NCBI RefSeq assembly: GCF_029945925.1
Contig: NZ_JAQSDN010000035.1
Coordinates: 174,835-238,834 of the forward strand
Direction of reading: 5' to 3'
DNA from: Polaromonas sp.
Lineage (GTDB): Bacteria; Pseudomonadota; Gammaproteobacteria; Burkholderiales; Burkholderiaceae_C
Length of the DNA stretch: 64,000 bases
Position 1 is the first letter of the stretch. Every line of letters starts with the position of its first letter. Shown here in pieces: positions 1 to 9,570 of this stretch. Both the position numbers and the translations under genes were made by a program. The notes under the pieces were generated by a model. It was given only the letters and a program-made list of their open reading frames with translations, made no database searches and was not told the origin of the DNA.

Positions 1-91
1 GTCGGCTGCGGAGCTGGGGCCCATCAGCAATGCCTCCACCTTGTTCGGGCGTCCCCCACTGGGGAAGGGCTGAACCGGCAGGAAGCAGCCC

Positions 92-544
92 TCATTCCTC
101 AAAAGCGCTGCGCAACCATTCAATCGCCACCGCGCCGGGTGCGTCCGCACTACCCTCAACCAGCACCACGTCAAAACGGCAAGGCGGCGCGTTGGCAAAA
201 CGCATCAGGTAGTGGCGCGCCGCAAAAATGATTCTTCTTTGTTTGACCGCGCCGATGCTGGCCGCCGCACCGCCATGCAGCCTGTTTTTGCGCGCTCGCA
301 CCTCGACGAACACCAGTGTTCCGTCGGGCGCATGCATGATCAGGTCCACCTCGCCACCGCCGCGGCCGGGCGTTCGATAATTGGACTGGACCAGGGTCAT
401 GCCTGCGCGCAGCAGGTGGGCCAGCGCCAGGGCTTCTGCCGCGTCACCGAGGCGCTTGGTGGTAATCTGGCCAGGCTGCGCCGCTGCGTCAGCGCCGGCC
501 CCACCCGGCGGCCCTTTTGCAACCTGTTTTCTGGAAAACCACAT
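92..544 (-). CDS. yraN: YraN family (UPF0102) putative nuclease
   Basis: A 150-residue protein with the UPF0102/YraN fold of the restriction-endonuclease-like superfamily. Residues about 30-60 hold the conserved start of the domain (G-x-x-AE-x-x-A, then LxxxG). They are followed by the acidic core GGGEVDLI and the strand VFVEVRARK, which matches the E-x-D / E-V-K-type nuclease signature. The N-terminal 25 residues are a low-complexity Ala/Gly/Pro tail. It is divergent from rsmI, and the two start codons share one base (544), the usual arrangement of this pair. The cellular role is not established; a link to DNA recombination or repair is inferred from the fold. Confidence 0.9.
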   Translation of the reverse strand: MWFSRKQVAKGPPGGAGADAAAQPGQITTKRLGDAAEALALAHLLRAGMTLVQSNYRTPGRGGGEVDLIMHAPDGTLVFVEVRARKNRLHGGAAASIGAVKQRRIIFAARHYLMRFANAPPCRFDVVLVEGSADAPGAVAIEWLRSAFEE

Positions 545-1434
545 TGAACGCTTCCTTTGACCTGGCCCTGCCCGCTGCGCGCGCTGCGGCAGGCATGCAG
601 CATTATCCCGAAGCTGCGCTGTATGTGGTAGCCACGCCGATCGGCAACCTGTCGGACATCAGCCTGCGCGCGCTGCATGTGCTGCAGCTGGTGCATGCGA
701 TTGCCTGTGAGGACACACGGCATACCCAGACGCTGCTGCGCCAGTACGGCATCGACAAGCCGCTGCTGGCCGTGCATGAACACAACGAAGCCCAGGCGGC
801 GCTGCTCGTGATCGAACGCCTGCAGCGCGGCGAGCGCGTCGCCTATGTGAGCGACGCCGGCACGCCGGCCGTCAGCGACCCGGGCGCGCGCCTGGTGGCG
901 GCCGTTCGTGCCGCCGGGCTGACCATACTGCCCCTGCCCGGCGCCAGCAGCGTGACCACCGCGCTGAGCGTGGCCGGCATCAGCGGCGGCTCGGGGTTTG
1001 TGTTTGCCGGCTTCCTGCCGTCGAAGGCGATGGAGCGGGAGCAGGCGGTGCAGGTGCTGCAGGCCGAGCCGCGCGCGGTCGTCATCCTCGAAGCGCCGCA
1101 CCGCATGGAAGCCCTGGCGCGCGCAATGGCGCCGCTGGGCAGCCGGCTGGTCACGGTCTGCCGTGAGCTGACCAAGCAGTTTGAGGAAATCGCCACCGTC
1201 GCGGCGCAGGACCTCAGCGCCTGGCTGGCCGCCGGCACCCAGCGCACCCGCGGCGAATTTGCACTGGTGCTGCACCCCGGCGAAGAGGCACGCGCCAAGG
1301 ATGACGGCCACCGCGTCCTGCAGTTGTTGCTGGCCGAGCTGCCGCTCAAAACCGCCGTCAAACTGGCCGCCGACATCACCGGCGCACCGCGCAATGAGCT
1401 GTACGAAGCCGCCCTGCAGCTGAAAAAAGCCTGA
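544..1434 (+). CDS. rsmI: 16S rRNA (cytidine-1402-2'-O)-methyltransferase RsmI
   Basis: Tetrapyrrole-methylase-fold enzyme that uses SAM to methylate the 2'-O of C1402 in 16S rRNA. Visible hallmarks are the N-terminal LYVVATPIGNLSDIS, CEDTRHTQTLL, the VSDAGTPAVSDPG loop, and LPGASSVTTALSVAG, all in family order. The C-terminal small domain is present, and the length of about 296 residues fits the family. I prefer a TTG start at 544, which gives the N-terminus NASFDLALPAARAAAG after the initiator. The frame also allows a TTG at 517 and an ATG at 595. The start overlaps the yraN start on the other strand, so their promoters must overlap the opposite gene. Confidence 0.93.
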   Translation: MNASFDLALPAARAAAGMQHYPEAALYVVATPIGNLSDISLRALHVLQLVHAIACEDTRHTQTLLRQYGIDKPLLAVHEHNEAQAALLVIERLQRGERVAYVSDAGTPAVSDPGARLVAAVRAAGLTILPLPGASSVTTALSVAGISGGSGFVFAGFLPSKAMEREQAVQVLQAEPRAVVILEAPHRMEALARAMAPLGSRLVTVCRELTKQFEEIATVAAQDLSAWLAAGTQRTRGEFALVLHPGEEARAKDDGHRVLQLLLAELPLKTAVKLAADITGAPRNELYEAALQLKKA

Positions 1435-1454
1435 CCACCGGGACTTTCGGGCTC

Positions 1455-1946
1455 CTAATTGCGCGACTCTTGGTCATTGCGAAACTCCATGCCGGGATGC
1501 GCTCTCTGCACCACCTGGTTGCTGTCCAGATAGACCCAGTAGAAGAGGTCCTGTAGGTCGTACCAGCGGTAGGTCAGGATGTCGCCCGGCCAGGAGGCAA
1601 CACGATCGACAAGGGTGGGGCGCCCGAACTCGCGCAACACATCGTCACGCGTCCATTTGCCGGGTTCGATGCGCGCAAAATCCCTGGCGTTGAGGACCTG
1701 CCGGACGCTGAGCACCCGGCCCGAGGCATCCAGGTCCACCATGAAGGCGAACTGGCCGGTGGGCTGACCGGAGTACTGCAGGCGCGTGCCTTGGGGGATC
1801 GCCGCCACGGCGCCGGGCTGGCCCAGGCGCGCCACCACATCGCCCTGCGACATGCCCGGCTGGATGGCACTGAACGGGTGAAGTGCGCAGCCACCGAGCC
1901 AGAACAGGCTGACCGCCAGAACAAAAAGAATCTTGCGCAATCGCAT
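1455..1946 (-). CDS. BamE/SmpA-like outer-membrane lipoprotein
   Basis: A 163-residue lipoprotein. The start at 1946 gives a clean signal sequence, MRLRKILFVLAVSLFWLGGC, with a lipobox ending in LGGC. The mature part has two copies of a BamE/OmlA-like motif: IQPGMSQGDVVARLGQP, and a later IEPGKWTRDDVLREFGRP. That suggests a tandem SmpA/OmlA-type fold. It is probably anchored in the outer membrane by its lipid. The longer frame reaching 2048 would bury the signal peptide and is not used. It lies between two + strand genes and faces rsmI tail to tail. The exact function is unknown. Confidence 0.8.
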   Translation of the reverse strand: MRLRKILFVLAVSLFWLGGCALHPFSAIQPGMSQGDVVARLGQPGAVAAIPQGTRLQYSGQPTGQFAFMVDLDASGRVLSVRQVLNARDFARIEPGKWTRDDVLREFGRPTLVDRVASWPGDILTYRWYDLQDLFYWVYLDSNQVVQRAHPGMEFRNDQESRN

Positions 1947-2058
1947 GACGGGTCCTTGGGTTGAATGGGCGCTGTGTTTGTTATACACCGCCTCAGCTTG
2001 CAGGATTCGACCCACCCCGGATCGCAGCGGTTCCCCGCACAGCGACAATCAGTCACCT

Positions 2059-2661
2059 ATGAACAAGCCCCATGCGCCCGCCACCGACCGCAACCGCGAC
2101 CCCATCCTGAGCGTGCTGCGCGAGCGTTTTGCCGACCGGCGCTCGGTGCTCGAAATTGGCAGCGGCACGGGCCAGCACGCGGTTTATTTCGCGGGCGCCC
2201 TGCCCTGGCTGCGCTGGCAAACCTCGGACGTCGCCGGCAATTTACCGGGCATGCAGCTCTGGCTGGATGAGGCCGGGCTACCCAATACCCCCGCGCCCGT
2301 CGCGCTGGACCTGCGCCAGGACTGGCCCGATGTGTCGTTTGACGCGGTGTTCAGCGCCAACACCCTGCACATCATGGGCTGGCCTGAAGTGCAGCGGCTG
2401 TTCCAGGCCTTGGGCCGGCACATGCCGCCGGGCGGACTGCTCACGGTTTATGGCCCCTTCAACTACGGCGGCCGTTTCACCAGCGACAGCAACGCCGCGT
2501 TTGATGCATCCCTGCGTGCCGGCAACCCCGTCAGCGGACTGCGCGATGTCGAGGCGGTTCATGCCCTGGCGGCCACGGCCGGCCTGCATCTGGTGGAAGA
2601 CCGCGCCATGCCGGCCAACAACCGCTGCATCACCTGGCAGCGCCGCCCGGACAAGTTCTAA
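2059..2661 (+). CDS. DUF938 SAM-dependent methyltransferase
   Basis: A 200-residue class I methyltransferase of the DUF938 family. Residues about 28-40 carry motif I, SVLEIGSGTGQHAVYFA. SFDAVFSANTLHIMGWPEV follows and is characteristic of DUF938, and then comes GGLLTVYGPFNYGG. The ATG at 2059 puts motif I at the expected distance from the N-terminus; the longer frame from 1933 overlaps the upstream lipoprotein gene. The substrate is unknown. Its last four bases overlap the stop region of the convergent exonuclease gene. Confidence 0.87.
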   Translation: MNKPHAPATDRNRDPILSVLRERFADRRSVLEIGSGTGQHAVYFAGALPWLRWQTSDVAGNLPGMQLWLDEAGLPNTPAPVALDLRQDWPDVSFDAVFSANTLHIMGWPEVQRLFQALGRHMPPGGLLTVYGPFNYGGRFTSDSNAAFDASLRAGNPVSGLRDVEAVHALAATAGLHLVEDRAMPANNRCITWQRRPDKF

Positions 2662-3704
2662 AGAGCCCGTGGCTCGACCTTGCCCGGCCGCAGGGAGTAA
2701 CGGTTGCCCGCGTCCAGGCGTTCCACCTGGACACGCGCGGCGCGGTTGCCGTACACCGAGGCCTTGAGCCATTCACATTCCGACTGCAATTGCGCCTCGT
2801 CACCGAGACGGGTGTGCCACACCCGGTGCTCCCCGTCCCAGCGGTAGCCCCTGGCCTTGAGCAGGTCCTTGGCCTCAAACGGCGCGGCAGTTGCCTGCAG
2901 CCGGTAGCTGGGCCTGGCCGCGACGGACAGCAACTGTGCCAGCCCCGTCTGTCCGCACACCGGAAGCGGGCTGGCCAGCACCGCCAGCAGCGCGTGGCAG
3001 TCCATTTCGGCGCGGTGCGCGTCGTAGAACCAGCCGAGTTCCAGCGCCAGCTGCGTGAGTTTGGCCGAGCCGCGGCCTTCTTTTTTCCAGTCCAGATCAG
3101 CAAACGAACAAGCCCAGGGCAATTGTGCAAACTGCGCCAGCCTGGCCTCGACAAACGGACGGTCAAAACCGGCGTTGTGGGCGATCACCAGGTCCGCATC
3201 GGCCAGCATGGCCGCCACCCGCGACTCATCGAGCTTGTGGCCGCGAACCATGTCGTCGCTGATGCCGGTGAGTTCCTGGATCTCCGGCGGAATCGGCATG
3301 CCCGGGTCTTCGAGGCCGTCATAAACATCGACGGTGCCAACCGGCAGGCCGCTGGCCAGATCCACATCGACCCGCAGCAACGCAAGCTCCATGATGCGAT
3401 CCCGCGATGCGTCCAGACCGGTGGTTTCGGTATCCAGAATCAGCAGCCGCGTGACCGGTCCCCCGGCCTGGTGTGCAAACTGCTGTTCTACGGGCAGGCG
3501 CCGCAACACGCGGTAGTCGGCATGCCGCTCCAGCGCCAGCGCCATCGCTTCCGGCGTGAGCGGCTCCGATGCGGGAGCAGAAGGAACGATTCGGGCTTTG
3601 CGGGTTCGGGTCGGAACGGGCGCCGGCGTGATGGACGCTGCGTCGTCAAAACCGAATCCCAGCTGGTCTGCAAAAAGTGCGTGACCGTCTGACTCGGTGT
3701 TCAT
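2658..3704 (-). CDS. DnaQ-like 3'-5' exonuclease (DEDDh)
   Basis: A 348-residue protein with a central RNase-H-fold exonuclease domain (residues about 85-245) of the DnaQ/DEDDh class. Exo I is LLILDTETTGLDASRDRIME, containing the D-x-E pair. Exo II is DLVIAHNAGFDRPFVEARL. Exo III is HRAEMDCHALLAVL, containing the H and D ligands. The C-terminal about 90 residues (KARGYRWDGEHRVWHTRLGD and after) form a domain seen in relatives annotated as DNA polymerase III epsilon-like 3'-5' exonucleases. It probably degrades or proofreads single-stranded DNA 3' ends. It is the last clear core gene before the accessory region. Confidence 0.88.
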   Translation of the reverse strand: MNTESDGHALFADQLGFGFDDAASITPAPVPTRTRKARIVPSAPASEPLTPEAMALALERHADYRVLRRLPVEQQFAHQAGGPVTRLLILDTETTGLDASRDRIMELALLRVDVDLASGLPVGTVDVYDGLEDPGMPIPPEIQELTGISDDMVRGHKLDESRVAAMLADADLVIAHNAGFDRPFVEARLAQFAQLPWACSFADLDWKKEGRGSAKLTQLALELGWFYDAHRAEMDCHALLAVLASPLPVCGQTGLAQLLSVAARPSYRLQATAAPFEAKDLLKARGYRWDGEHRVWHTRLGDEAQLQSECEWLKASVYGNRAARVQVERLDAGNRYSLRPGKVEPRAL

Positions 3705-4097
3705 GTGTCACTCCAGGTCATGGTGCACGGGGTCATGCGTGGCCGGGGACAGACATGACCGGCTGAAAACAGATGTGGTGCGGCTGGCGGGGATTGGCTT
3801 CGGAGACCACTATATTGAACGTGTCAATGACATCCAGAACTGTACCATAATGTCTTAAAAGTCTTAAAACTGCTCACCTACCTTCGAAACAAGCATTGTT
3901 GGTCTTCCCGTTTAACGCCGAATATTCACTTTTTCTCCGCACTCGAATATGACGCCGGGTGCGACCAAAACCCGACACCGGGCCTTTCTCTGAACCTAAA
4001 TTCCTCACTTTCTGTACTGACGCCGTGGACTTGCGAACAAGGAATAACGACCCTTGCCTCCAAGTTCGACGACGCGATCGGACGTCCTGACCTAGAG
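3705..4097. other. intergenic junction: core genome to integrated element
   Basis: About 390 bases with no independent gene. The reading frame of the giant recombinase is open back to 3831, just after a TGA at 3828, but it has no ATG, GTG or TTG before 4098. A perfect tandem repeat of the 9-mer GTCTTAAAA sits at 3852-3869. The left edge of the integrated element probably lies in 3710-3870. No inverted-repeat end could be assigned. Confidence 0.5.
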
Positions 4098-7000
4098 TTG
4101 CTCGCCGGCTGCTTTGCGTTTTTAGCGCAACACGAGACGGTGGCAATACTGGACGCATGGCAATTCGCTCCGGCGTTTCCCAAGGAACTTCTGAAGCTTT
4201 CAGATGCCGTCGCACGAAAAGCGCCTCCATACGGCGGGCAGATTAGTGCTGGGCGTATCGTCGACAACTTTGAAGGAGCGGTCACGCGCACGCCTATCGC
4301 GGCGATGCTCTGTGCCGAAGTGGGGGCACACCTCCTCGATTCAGATCGTCAAGACATTGCCAGTCTGCGCCTCTATTTGCTGATCAAGTCGATGGAGCTG
4401 GCAACTGCCGGATATCAAGCTACCCCCCACCTGCTAAACGCCTGCAAGCAGGTCCGGAAGACATTGGAGGAGCCCACCTCCAGTCGGGACGGATTGGGAT
4501 TGATCAGGTATGTCTCGCCTGCTAACGAGCACTTCGGTACATTTGAAGCCTCGCTCAAAGAAGCGTCAGGGCGATTCAAGCTCCACATTGAAAGCAACGA
4601 GAAGGAATTCGACACCCCCTCCGCCACCTCTAAATTCGCTGACAACATCGAGGCCGTTGCCTCCGGTCGACCGACAAAGCTGGTGCCCTTAACCGCATCT
4701 CCATCGCCCCAGACCTCCATAGCGACCTCCACTTTTTGGGAAAAGGCGGTAAGCGATGAAGACATCGGTACAGAAGCGATAGAGAGCACCTTTTCACTTG
4801 CCGACGAGGCGCTAGGTGACCCAGAAGCCGAGTACACGCTTGAAGCGGTTGTCTTTGTAACGCCTCCGTCGCCAAGCCATTCCTATCGTCTTGGACGTGG
4901 TCTTCATCTGCAGTCTCAAGCGGATCGCAATCACATCCCAAACGCGTGGAATAGACTCCGCCCTGATGAGATTCACAATCTGCAATTGTTGATACCGCAG
5001 TGGATTTCGTCGGAGGAACATTCTTTGCTCGGAGTCATTGCGGGCTTGGCCATAGCGACTCAGAAGAGCATTGAGTCAGCGTGCAGCATTGCAATCTCCC
5101 AGGCACCTGTTGACTCTCGCTGGGTACTTGACCTACAAGGAGGTCGGCTATTGCGTTACCCAAACCGCCCTGCTTTAAGAGCAAGGGCAGCAGAAGTAAA
5201 TGAGCGCGAAGGAATTCATGGTGTCACTTGGCTTAGGCCACTTGCGGATGTCCAAGTACTTACGCTCGAACCCAATCTGCACCAAGTGTTGCGAGCGGCG
5301 GCAGGGGAAAAGCCATCCGCCGATCAGTTGGGTAACCTCTGGAACAAGAAATCGACGCCACAGGCAGAGTTCAACCGGCTCTGCATGGGAATGCCTGAGC
5401 TTGCTCGCGTGACGCAAGGCCTACTTCCCAACACCACTGAACAGCTGATATTCAACGCCACCGAGGACTCCACCTTCGCAAGAATGCTTCTGTCTACAGA
5501 TGACTGGGCTAGGCCGGCCGCCGCTTCATACGCGTCCTGGACGCTAGCACAAGCCAACTCCATCATTGCTGGCTTGTCATGCGGGATCAATGTACAGCCT
5601 GGCGAATTGGCGGAAACCAATGGACTGGGGAGCGAACTCGATCCTATCGACGCACTTCTTCAAGCGGAATTCGCTCACGCGGCACAAAAGGTAAAAGACG
5701 CACTTGAACTCGAGCCTGCCCACCCAGACGCCTGGATTGAAGCCCATAACAACATCAGCGGCTACATGGTCGCCGCGCTTTTAGCCGGAACTGGTGCGCG
5801 CCCAGTCAACTCGGTCTTTGAACACCGAAACGACTTTGATCTAGAGGGGGCACGGCTCTTTTTGGATGACAAGTCGTTCGATCTAAAGGAGAACGGGAGA
5901 TGGGGACGCATCGTTCCCCTGCCATCGGTTTTGGTAGAGCTCATGCAGTTTCTCTACCTTCCCTACCTCGCATGGCTCCAAGCGCAGTTAGCATCTCACG
6001 GGGCTTCATCAGAAGAGTACACCGAGCTGGCGGATGCGATATCCCGAATTTTGCAAGGCACTGCAAATGCGCTGACGCCGATGTTCTTCCTCCTCAAGAG
6101 GACTAACAAGCTCCGGATCGTTGAGGTTAGCGAGAGAGGTCTGAGCAAATTCGCGGTGTTTTCATGGTCGCTGCCGTGGAACATCTTTCGCCACCGCATG
6201 GCAACGCGACTTCGCACACTCGGGTGCGAAGAAGAACTGATCGCAGCGCAGATGGGACATGCGGAAACCGGCGCGGACACCTATGGACCCTACTCGCCAC
6301 GGTGCTGGGTAGACGACGAAGCGGGCTGGCTCGCCGCTCTCGAATCCTGCGTGGGTTTGCTGAAAATCGAGCCCATCAGGTTCAGGACACCCTCTTTCTC
6401 GCCCACAGCGCTGCCAAGTGATTTCCGGCGCTTTTTTCTTGCCGCCTCATTTGGTTCAGGAGCACGGCGGAAAGATCGAGAACTGGTGAAAACTCGTGCG
6501 CATTTGGAGGCTGAAGAGTTTCTCATCAGCAAGGTCAAAGCCCACTTGAACGTAAAGGGGGCAGAGGGTCTAAAACTTGATGACAAGTTCCCAGAGCTAC
6601 TGACAGATGAGCAACTCAACTTTCTGTCATCCACCGATTTCTGGACACCGCTTGGCCTTGAAATGCTTTTCACGTCCAAGAAAACGCCGCGACCGAATCA
6701 GCTGGACTGGTATGAGGCATATGAGGAATTTCGCTTGCGGGTTTCGGCAGGCTCTTTCGTTCCCCACCAAGATCGACTCAGAGTGAGGAAGCCGGTTCGG
6801 GATCGAGCCGTATTTCCGGCAGGAACGATGACTGCGGAAAGGACCTTGAAGCGCCTGCGTGAAGAGCTCACTCAAACATTTGCCACTACGCATCCCAGCC
6901 ACAGATCACTTAAGCTTAAAGGCTTGCTCGTTGCTCTAGACATTGCGCTCAATAGTTCCGTTAGCGACAACTCACTGCTTTGCATGATCAGTGCAAGCGA

Positions 7001-9557
7001 AAGCAGCAAGCTCCAGCTGTACAAAAGAAACGCAAACGTCTTTGTCGCACGCCCTCCAGATAGAACAGAACCCCATTCTTCACATTTTTCATGGGTCTGC
7101 GTTCCCGCCCGATCTGTACCTTGTATTGCTGATCTCATGGAGGCAAAAGGGAAAGAACATAAAAGCGAAGTTCTTCCAGAAAAGATCCTCGGCTTCATCC
7201 GTGCTGCCGAACGAGAACTGGGGTTGTCTCCATTTTCCATAACCGATCGCAAAACGCTCATCCGTAAGGTTGCGGATATTGTCAACTCGGCAAATCAGCT
7301 GCTTCTGCCTGGAATCGTCGCTGGCGTGAGACGCGGTCAAGTCACGTCGTGGTCACTGAACGTGCAAGCGCTTGCTCGCGCAGTCGTTTGCAAACGTCCG
7401 GTATGTGCTGAAGCACTGGCAGGCACGCCCGCTGATGGCGCTGGTGAAACCTGGTCATCGCGCAGCGGCTTTGGTTTTCTGGCAATTAACCAAACCATCA
7501 AAGGTGGCAAAAACGATCGAGAAATGCTCGCAGGCATTCGCAATGCGCTCACGGTGTTCCAAGAGGCCGTCAAGGACACTGCCAATGAGAGTCCCGATCG
7601 GGAAAAAGCGGCGGCGACAGTTAAGAGCCTTCATGCTGAACAAGGCAGGCAGACTTCCCCCAATATCCAGCTTTTGACCGTATGGATCATCAGGCTCCTG
7701 ACTGATAAAGGCGCTGCTGGCGGTTGGCTACGCGCGTCATCCATCAAAAAGTACCTATCACTCATCGCTCCTGGATTCCTCGATTTTGGCTCCGAACTCA
7801 ATTTGCTTGAGGCGGGTGAAGAGGAGATCGAAGAGTTCTACAAGCGGGTTCTTTTTCGTCCAGTGGCTGTGAACGCACGTAACCAAGAACCTGACCTGGA
7901 GGGGCGGCGCCTCGACGAATTGAGCCTGTTGGGGAGGCTGCGCGAATTTCATCATTTTATTGAGCGCGAATATGGTGCTGAAAGCCCCGATTGGTCGACT
8001 TTAGGTGAAGGCTTAACTTCTTCAATGGTGTCGGCCGAGCTGATCTTGCCCATTGAGTACCAACATGCTCTACTGGCCATTTGCCCTTTGAATGCACATC
8101 TAGACAGGCAGTCGCTGATGGGGGGCATGCTCCTTGTGCTTGGCTATCGGTTTGGCCTGCGAAGTGCGGAAGCGATTTCGATGGCCAGAAACGACTGGAT
8201 CGAGATAAAACAGGCGGTCGTCGTCTTAGTGAGCGGTAAATTTAAGGCGTCTAAGTCCAATGCGGGTCGCAGGCAGGTTCCATTGCTCGGAAGCTTGACT
8301 GACCATGAGCATGCAATTGTGGGCAGATGGTTCGAGTACTGGGCTAGTCTTGGCCTTCCCGACGTATCCGCTCCGATGTTCCCCTCCAGTGAGGATCTGA
8401 AGAAACCTGCGCTCGTCGATGGGCCAAGGCGAAGAGTTGTTGAGGTATTGCGCATTGCGACAGGCTCAGCCGGCCTAACGTTCCATCATGCGCGGCATTC
8501 CTTTGCTTGCAACGTAGCGCTCAGGGTCCTGCACCCCGAGTTGCTTCCACAGTATCCGCATCTTTGCGCCGACTGGCTCTGGGGGGCCGACTCAGTTCGC
8601 AAGCAGTTACTCGGCGTCACGCGCACGACTAGGCGATCACCTTGGGCGGTGTCAGTGGTACTTGGTCATGCGCATCCGGCCACGTCTCTCGGTAGCTATC
8701 TGCATTTCATACATGACTGGGCCAATCATCGTGTTATCGAAAAGCAGCCGGAGAAATTCAGGATCGCAGCTAAGTACAAGCTGCCAAGGTGTCTTGACCT
8801 AGACGAACTCGCGATGTCTCAAATGGACCATCCTGTTCCCGTTCCACCACTCCTTCCTTCCAAGACCGTGCCTCGGAAGCCGGAGGCCATTGTCCGATAC
8901 CTCCAACTGTTGTCGCGAGAAATCAAGCCTGATCGGGCCGGATGGCTGTGTGGGTTCGACGAGGCCGATACTGAATATTTGATCGAAGGTCTCAGTCCAC
9001 TTCGAGCGTCTTATCCAATGCTGGGGTTGAACCCTGGTAAGCCGCAACTAGCCCGACTGGTTTCTGTTCCTACCTCGGCGAGATGGAACGCGCTTGGAAA
9101 AATGCTTCATGGCTGTTCACTGCCGCAACCAGCAGGCAGGGAGGCGATGTGGCAAATTGCAGACGCCAGGCAAATTCTTCTTTGGCTTCCCGAACACTTT
9201 GAACTTTTGTCCAGCATGCTGGCCAGCTTGCAGTGGAACGAGTCGTTCCTGAATTTTTACAAACCAAAAACTAGAGCGTACACCACGGGACTTTTAGCGA
9301 ACGAGCGCAAGTGGAAGCTTCTCTCTACCCACATTCCTAGTACCAAGGAGAACGTGCAGAAGTCGAAGCATCGCTCTGACCACCCTGATGAAGAGAAGCG
9401 TTTTCAGGTTGAAGTGGGAAGGTACCCCACCAAAAGTGGCCTGCACTTTTACAACGCGACCGATCGAATCGCTGTTGTACCGGCGCCTGGCATTGCGCCA
9501 GTGGGTGATCGCGCCGAGCTTATTCTTCTTTGGATTGCCCTGAATCTAGGAATATAG
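4098..9557 (+). CDS. giant tyrosine recombinase with two catalytic domains
   Basis: At least 1819 residues in one uninterrupted frame. The first recombinase-like domain has Arg568 (GTGARP), then N-I-F-R-H at 695-699 where the family normally has H-x-x-R-H, then G-H at 720-721 and Tyr729. The second domain has the full canonical set: Arg1355 (GLRSAEA), Lys1381, His1463-x-x-Arg1466-His1467, Gly-His1524 and Tyr1534. Tyrosine recombinases cut and rejoin DNA through the Tyr. Here the second domain looks catalytically complete and the first looks degenerate. Typical integrases have 300-450 residues, and large paired or trio integrases are normally separate genes. The annotated start is a TTG with no good ribosome site. 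Protein-like sequence (DDAIGRPDLELLAG) continues in frame upstream, so the true N-terminus may be longer, use an unusual start, or be truncated. The regions between the domains are not recognised. Confidence 0.8.
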   Translation: MLAGCFAFLAQHETVAILDAWQFAPAFPKELLKLSDAVARKAPPYGGQISAGRIVDNFEGAVTRTPIAAMLCAEVGAHLLDSDRQDIASLRLYLLIKSMELATAGYQATPHLLNACKQVRKTLEEPTSSRDGLGLIRYVSPANEHFGTFEASLKEASGRFKLHIESNEKEFDTPSATSKFADNIEAVASGRPTKLVPLTASPSPQTSIATSTFWEKAVSDEDIGTEAIESTFSLADEALGDPEAEYTLEAVVFVTPPSPSHSYRLGRGLHLQSQADRNHIPNAWNRLRPDEIHNLQLLIPQWISSEEHSLLGVIAGLAIATQKSIESACSIAISQAPVDSRWVLDLQGGRLLRYPNRPALRARAAEVNEREGIHGVTWLRPLADVQVLTLEPNLHQVLRAAAGEKPSADQLGNLWNKKSTPQAEFNRLCMGMPELARVTQGLLPNTTEQLIFNATEDSTFARMLLSTDDWARPAAASYASWTLAQANSIIAGLSCGINVQPGELAETNGLGSELDPIDALLQAEFAHAAQKVKDALELEPAHPDAWIEAHNNISGYMVAALLAGTGARPVNSVFEHRNDFDLEGARLFLDDKSFDLKENGRWGRIVPLPSVLVELMQFLYLPYLAWLQAQLASHGASSEEYTELADAISRILQGTANALTPMFFLLKRTNKLRIVEVSERGLSKFAVFSWSLPWNIFRHRMATRLRTLGCEEELIAAQMGHAETGADTYGPYSPRCWVDDEAGWLAALESCVGLLKIEPIRFRTPSFSPTALPSDFRRFFLAASFGSGARRKDRELVKTRAHLEAEEFLISKVKAHLNVKGAEGLKLDDKFPELLTDEQLNFLSSTDFWTPLGLEMLFTSKKTPRPNQLDWYEAYEEFRLRVSAGSFVPHQDRLRVRKPVRDRAVFPAGTMTAERTLKRLREELTQTFATTHPSHRSLKLKGLLVALDIALNSSVSDNSLLCMISASESSKLQLYKRNANVFVARPPDRTEPHSSHFSWVCVPARSVPCIADLMEAKGKEHKSEVLPEKILGFIRAAERELGLSPFSITDRKTLIRKVADIVNSANQLLLPGIVAGVRRGQVTSWSLNVQALARAVVCKRPVCAEALAGTPADGAGETWSSRSGFGFLAINQTIKGGKNDREMLAGIRNALTVFQEAVKDTANESPDREKAAATVKSLHAEQGRQTSPNIQLLTVWIIRLLTDKGAAGGWLRASSIKKYLSLIAPGFLDFGSELNLLEAGEEEIEEFYKRVLFRPVAVNARNQEPDLEGRRLDELSLLGRLREFHHFIEREYGAESPDWSTLGEGLTSSMVSAELILPIEYQHALLAICPLNAHLDRQSLMGGMLLVLGYRFGLRSAEAISMARNDWIEIKQAVVVLVSGKFKASKSNAGRRQVPLLGSLTDHEHAIVGRWFEYWASLGLPDVSAPMFPSSEDLKKPALVDGPRRRVVEVLRIATGSAGLTFHHARHSFACNVALRVLHPELLPQYPHLCADWLWGADSVRKQLLGVTRTTRRSPWAVSVVLGHAHPATSLGSYLHFIHDWANHRVIEKQPEKFRIAAKYKLPRCLDLDELAMSQMDHPVPVPPLLPSKTVPRKPEAIVRYLQLLSREIKPDRAGWLCGFDEADTEYLIEGLSPLRASYPMLGLNPGKPQLARLVSVPTSARWNALGKMLHGCSLPQPAGREAMWQIADARQILLWLPEHFELLSSMLASLQWNESFLNFYKPKTRAYTTGLLANERKWKLLSTHIPSTKENVQKSKHRSDHPDEEKRFQVEVGRYPTKSGLHFYNATDRIAVVPAPGIAPVGDRAELILLWIALNLGI

Positions 9558-9570
9558 AAACATCTGGGTG

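Noticed and set aside
397..1311. A 304-codon minus-strand frame
   Set aside because: Antisense shadow of rsmI; no recognisable motifs, and the rsmI motifs are clear on the other strand.
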